Shown piece by piece: positions 61,558 through 64,000 of a DNA stretch of 64,000 bases. This DNA comes from Gammaproteobacteria bacterium (GTDB lineage Bacteria > Pseudomonadota > Gammaproteobacteria > Tenderiales > Tenderiaceae): NCBI GenBank assembly GCA_021731365.1, contig JAKFXL010000013.1:1-64000 (forward strand), written 5' to 3'. A program made the translations under genes and the position numbers. The first letter of the stretch is position 1. Each line of letters opens with the position of its first letter. The notes below the pieces were generated by a model that was not told where the DNA came from, made no database searches, and was given only the letters and a program-made list of their open reading frames with translations.

Positions 61558-63750
61558 TTAAGCGTGACGTTGACGCCGTGCCAACAATAGACCGCTGAGT
61601 GTCAACAACCACCATGGGTTAACAGTTCCACCACCGCCACCGGAAAGTGCTGAGCCGCCAAAGTTGCTGGTTGGGTTTGCGTTGACATCGACAACCGTAT
61701 CTTCCGTCACACGATTGTTGCCAAGGAAGGCATCGGGTGTGGTGCTTTTAACCCCCGCTTCGGCAGTGATGGTGGTCGGTTTTGTAAACTCTCCTGTGAC
61801 ATTGCCAGTGACAAACAGCTCCACCCGTCCCAGCCCCGGCAGGGTGACCATACGGCACTCCAAAATACCCCGGCCATCAGGGAATGGGTCGCAGTCGGGT
61901 TGTGCTGTGGTGGAGGTGGTAGTGCGCTTGGTGAATACAAACTGGGGCGGTAGTTTGACCTCCAGGATTACTCCGGTGGCGGAGGCGTTGACATAGACAT
62001 TGGTCAATACAATTTTATAGGTCAGTGGGCTGAGTGGGTCGTTGGGCTTGATGGGGTCAGCCGTGTCGCTGATGACCAGCTTCAGGTCGACATAGCTGTT
62101 CTGCTGGGATATGGATGCGCCAAATTCGTAGGCACCGATATCACAGCGCCCATCTGTTCTTTGCAGAAAACGCTGGTCTACCTGGGGGCAGAGGCTGCCA
62201 TTGCCATGGTCGATGGCGTCACTGCCAAAGAGCAGTTTGTGTATGGGCATTGTCTCCGGGAATTTTGGATCAACCGCCAGGACGCTATCGAGGCCCAGAT
62301 TGGGTGAGTTGACAATATCCGGGGTGCCGACGGTTCGGATGGCGATAAAACCACAACTGTCACTACTTTCCAGGTTGCCACCGGAGGAACGAATCAGGTT
62401 TTTATAGCTGACCGGGGTAGTGGTACCTGAACAGGCGGTGGTGGCAGAGTTGCTATCAATGCCATCGGCGATAATGGTGTTTGCGATAGTCACGCTGGGG
62501 CTGGAACCGGCATCACGACCAAACACCGCCAACTGGTTACCCCCCACCGACCCATTTTCAGCCGGTGCATTGACATCAAAGCTCCCCTGACAGCTGGGGC
62601 AGGGGTCAGATCGATTATTATAGATGGTGGTGTTGGTAAGACTGATACCACGACTATTGAATATGCCACCACCACTGCGCCCTTCATTACTGCTGATAGT
62701 GGTATTGATGATATCCATGTTACCCAAGGCTGAGTTATAGATACCACCACCATCATAGATGGACCTGTTTTTACTGACGGTGGAGTTGGTCAGTGTAAAT
62801 GGACTTTCGTTGTGGATACCGCCGCCAAACTGGTTTGCAGTGTTGAGGTTGATCTGTGTATTACTGACAATCACGTTACCCAGATTTAACCCCAGGTCAG
62901 TACTGGCAATCCCCGCCCCCAGGTTGGCGGTATTGTTGGTGATGAAGGAGTTCCCCACATTGAGATATCCACCCATGTTACGGATGGCCCCGCCGTTAGA
63001 GGTACCACCACGGTTTTCAATCAGGGTGCTATTGCGGATTTCAACGGTGCCAAGATTGGTTATCCCACCGCCACCAGGGCCTGAGTTTTTCTCAAACCGT
63101 GAGTCCTTGATGGTGGCTTTGGCCAGTGCGTCAATGTAGATACCGCCGCCGGTGAGTATGAAACTGGTGTCACCGATCAGCTCGTTGCGTGTCAGGGTGA
63201 CACTTTCAAGGGTCAGGTCACTTGACCCTTCGACCAAAATGCCTGCCCCGCCGGGGATTTGGCCCTTAGGGACAACGGTGCTGGGGGAAATATTGGTATA
63301 ACCGTTAGTGATGGTGAGGTTTCTCAGGGTAACCTTGGCACCATTCTGAATATGCAGAACGCGGTCGATTTTATTGGCATTAATGGTGCGTGTATTGCCA
63401 TTACCGATGATGGTCAAACTATCACTGATATCAAGATCGCCGGTTTTACCGGCATTTTCGAAGGTACCGGTTTGCGTTAAAAAGACGTCAGAGTTCAGGG
63501 TGATGGTATCCGCACCAATAGTGGTGTTGGCCAGCTGTATGGCTGCACGTAGCGTACATTGACGGTCAGCGATGGTGGAGGCACAGGTACTGGTATTGCC
63601 GGAGATCTGTGGTGCATCCGCGCTGCTGTTGACGGTGATGTCCAGGCTGTAGCCTACACTTGGCACGGCTAACATAATGAGCGAAGCGAGCAATATCAAC
63701 GGTTTGCTGTGAGGCGCGGGTTGATGGCGGTGACGTATGTGGTTGCTCAT
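61558..63750 (-). CDS. CSLREA-type beta-helix surface protein with GlyGly-CTERM-like tail
   Basis: A 730-residue exported protein with a signal peptide ending near VGYS (~36). A CSLREA-type N-terminal motif (DRQCTLRAAIQLAN) is followed by a right-handed parallel beta-helix (~105-450) with many short repeats such as GGGIHNESPFTLTNSTVSKN and GGGIYNSALGNMDIINTTIS. A DUF11-like Ig domain (~555-690) follows. The tail is SGGGGGTVNPWW, a hydrophobic segment and ARRQRH, which resembles the GlyGly-CTERM signal processed by rhombosortase rather than PEP-CTERM. It may be an adhesin. The start ATG at 63750 has no clear ribosome site. Confidence 0.87.
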   Translation of the reverse strand: MSNHIRHRHQPAPHSKPLILLASLIMLAVPSVGYSLDITVNSSADAPQISGNTSTCASTIADRQCTLRAAIQLANTTIGADTITLNSDVFLTQTGTFENAGKTGDLDISDSLTIIGNGNTRTINANKIDRVLHIQNGAKVTLRNLTITNGYTNISPSTVVPKGQIPGGAGILVEGSSDLTLESVTLTRNELIGDTSFILTGGGIYIDALAKATIKDSRFEKNSGPGGGGITNLGTVEIRNSTLIENRGGTSNGGAIRNMGGYLNVGNSFITNNTANLGAGIASTDLGLNLGNVIVSNTQINLNTANQFGGGIHNESPFTLTNSTVSKNRSIYDGGGIYNSALGNMDIINTTISSNEGRSGGGIFNSRGISLTNTTIYNNRSDPCPSCQGSFDVNAPAENGSVGGNQLAVFGRDAGSSPSVTIANTIIADGIDSNSATTACSGTTTPVSYKNLIRSSGGNLESSDSCGFIAIRTVGTPDIVNSPNLGLDSVLAVDPKFPETMPIHKLLFGSDAIDHGNGSLCPQVDQRFLQRTDGRCDIGAYEFGASISQQNSYVDLKLVISDTADPIKPNDPLSPLTYKIVLTNVYVNASATGVILEVKLPPQFVFTKRTTTSTTAQPDCDPFPDGRGILECRMVTLPGLGRVELFVTGNVTGEFTKPTTITAEAGVKSTTPDAFLGNNRVTEDTVVDVNANPTSNFGGSALSGGGGGTVNPWWLLTLSGLLLARRQRHA

Positions 63751-64000
63751 AATTCAAACTCGTCAAGTGGGTGCAGAGGCGGTGATTCTATCACGTTGGC
63801 TGCAGCTATGATCGTGGCTGGAAAACAGAACGCTGTTCTTATTTCCAAGTATTGTGAGACGACTTTGCCAGTTTTGTATAACAAATCGGCTTCCGATGTT
63901 AAACATTGTGGAGAGCCCAAGTCAATCACCAAATCACTTTGTCCCCATTGTTGCTGTTGAAGTGCGGATTTCCATAATATAAGTAAGTTAGCGTGGATGT
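63751..64000. other. Right edge, no gene seen
   Basis: The last 250 bases contain short frames on both strands with no recognisable content. They probably include the promoter of the beta-helix protein gene. Confidence 0.35.

Overview
The window looks like a chromosome segment of a free-living gammaproteobacterium outside the enteric group. The evidence is a single-chain PurL of about 1,300 residues, PrfC, AcnA, a YihY-type membrane protein, PEP-CTERM and GlyGly-CTERM-like sorting tails, MshEN-bearing pilus ATPases, and the common gammaproteobacterial GTAGGGTGGGTT intergenic element. Composition is moderate in GC. I saw no tRNA, rRNA or CRISPR array. Species cannot be named from what is visible.

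Layout. 1-4.2 kb: tail of an IS110-type transposase, then a minus-strand operon GDPD, GlpD-like dehydrogenase and aldolase/SDR fusion that converges on dihydroxyacetone phosphate. 4.3-7.7 kb: a GGDEF cyclase with a sigma-54-like promoter, divergent from a PilB/GspE ATPase with MshEN (c-di-GMP-binding type) modules. 7.7-18.6 kb: aconitase, YciI, a DUF481 barrel, a CHRD/PEP-CTERM protein, an FAD protein whose stop codon lies in a mobile repeat, a TrmH methyltransferase, DUF4126 and a second ATPase. 18.7-21.1 kb: a DUF2892 gene with a good sigma-54 promoter and upstream repeats, then a NifA-like GAF-AAA+-Fis activator. 21.1-26.1 kb: LysR facing a GST/PNPOx pair, arsR-arsM with a leaderless-looking promoter, and a PEP-CTERM protein. 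26.5-40.9 kb: purL, a Bax-type glucosaminidase, small enzymes, a polysaccharide deacetylase, a third ATPase with four 30-residue MshEN modules, a truncated hemoglobin/ferredoxin reductase operon under an NsrR-like operator, prfC and a quinone-oxidoreductase-like enzyme.

41.3-48.9 kb carries three same-strand genes for envelope or surface proteins: a VPEP-tailed anchored protein, a 1,325-residue NHL/metzincin-like protein without a signal peptide, and a D15-type outer membrane barrel. 49.1-50.9 kb is a graveyard: a DoxX-like gene with two in-frame stops, a frameshifted IS200-type transposase and a truncated oleate hydratase remnant. 51-64 kb: two divergent DUF3494 (ice-binding family) proteins with different anchors, PPK2, DUF1840, a DEAD-box helicase, a discoidin plus seven-repeat propeller protein, YihY, WrbA and a CSLREA beta-helix protein.

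The genes suggest sigma-54 and c-di-GMP control of surface structures, NO and arsenic detoxification, and many secreted or anchored proteins. The least explained pieces are the surface cluster at 41.3-48.9 kb, the orphan pilus ATPases and the small sigma-54 circuit around 18.7-21.1 kb.
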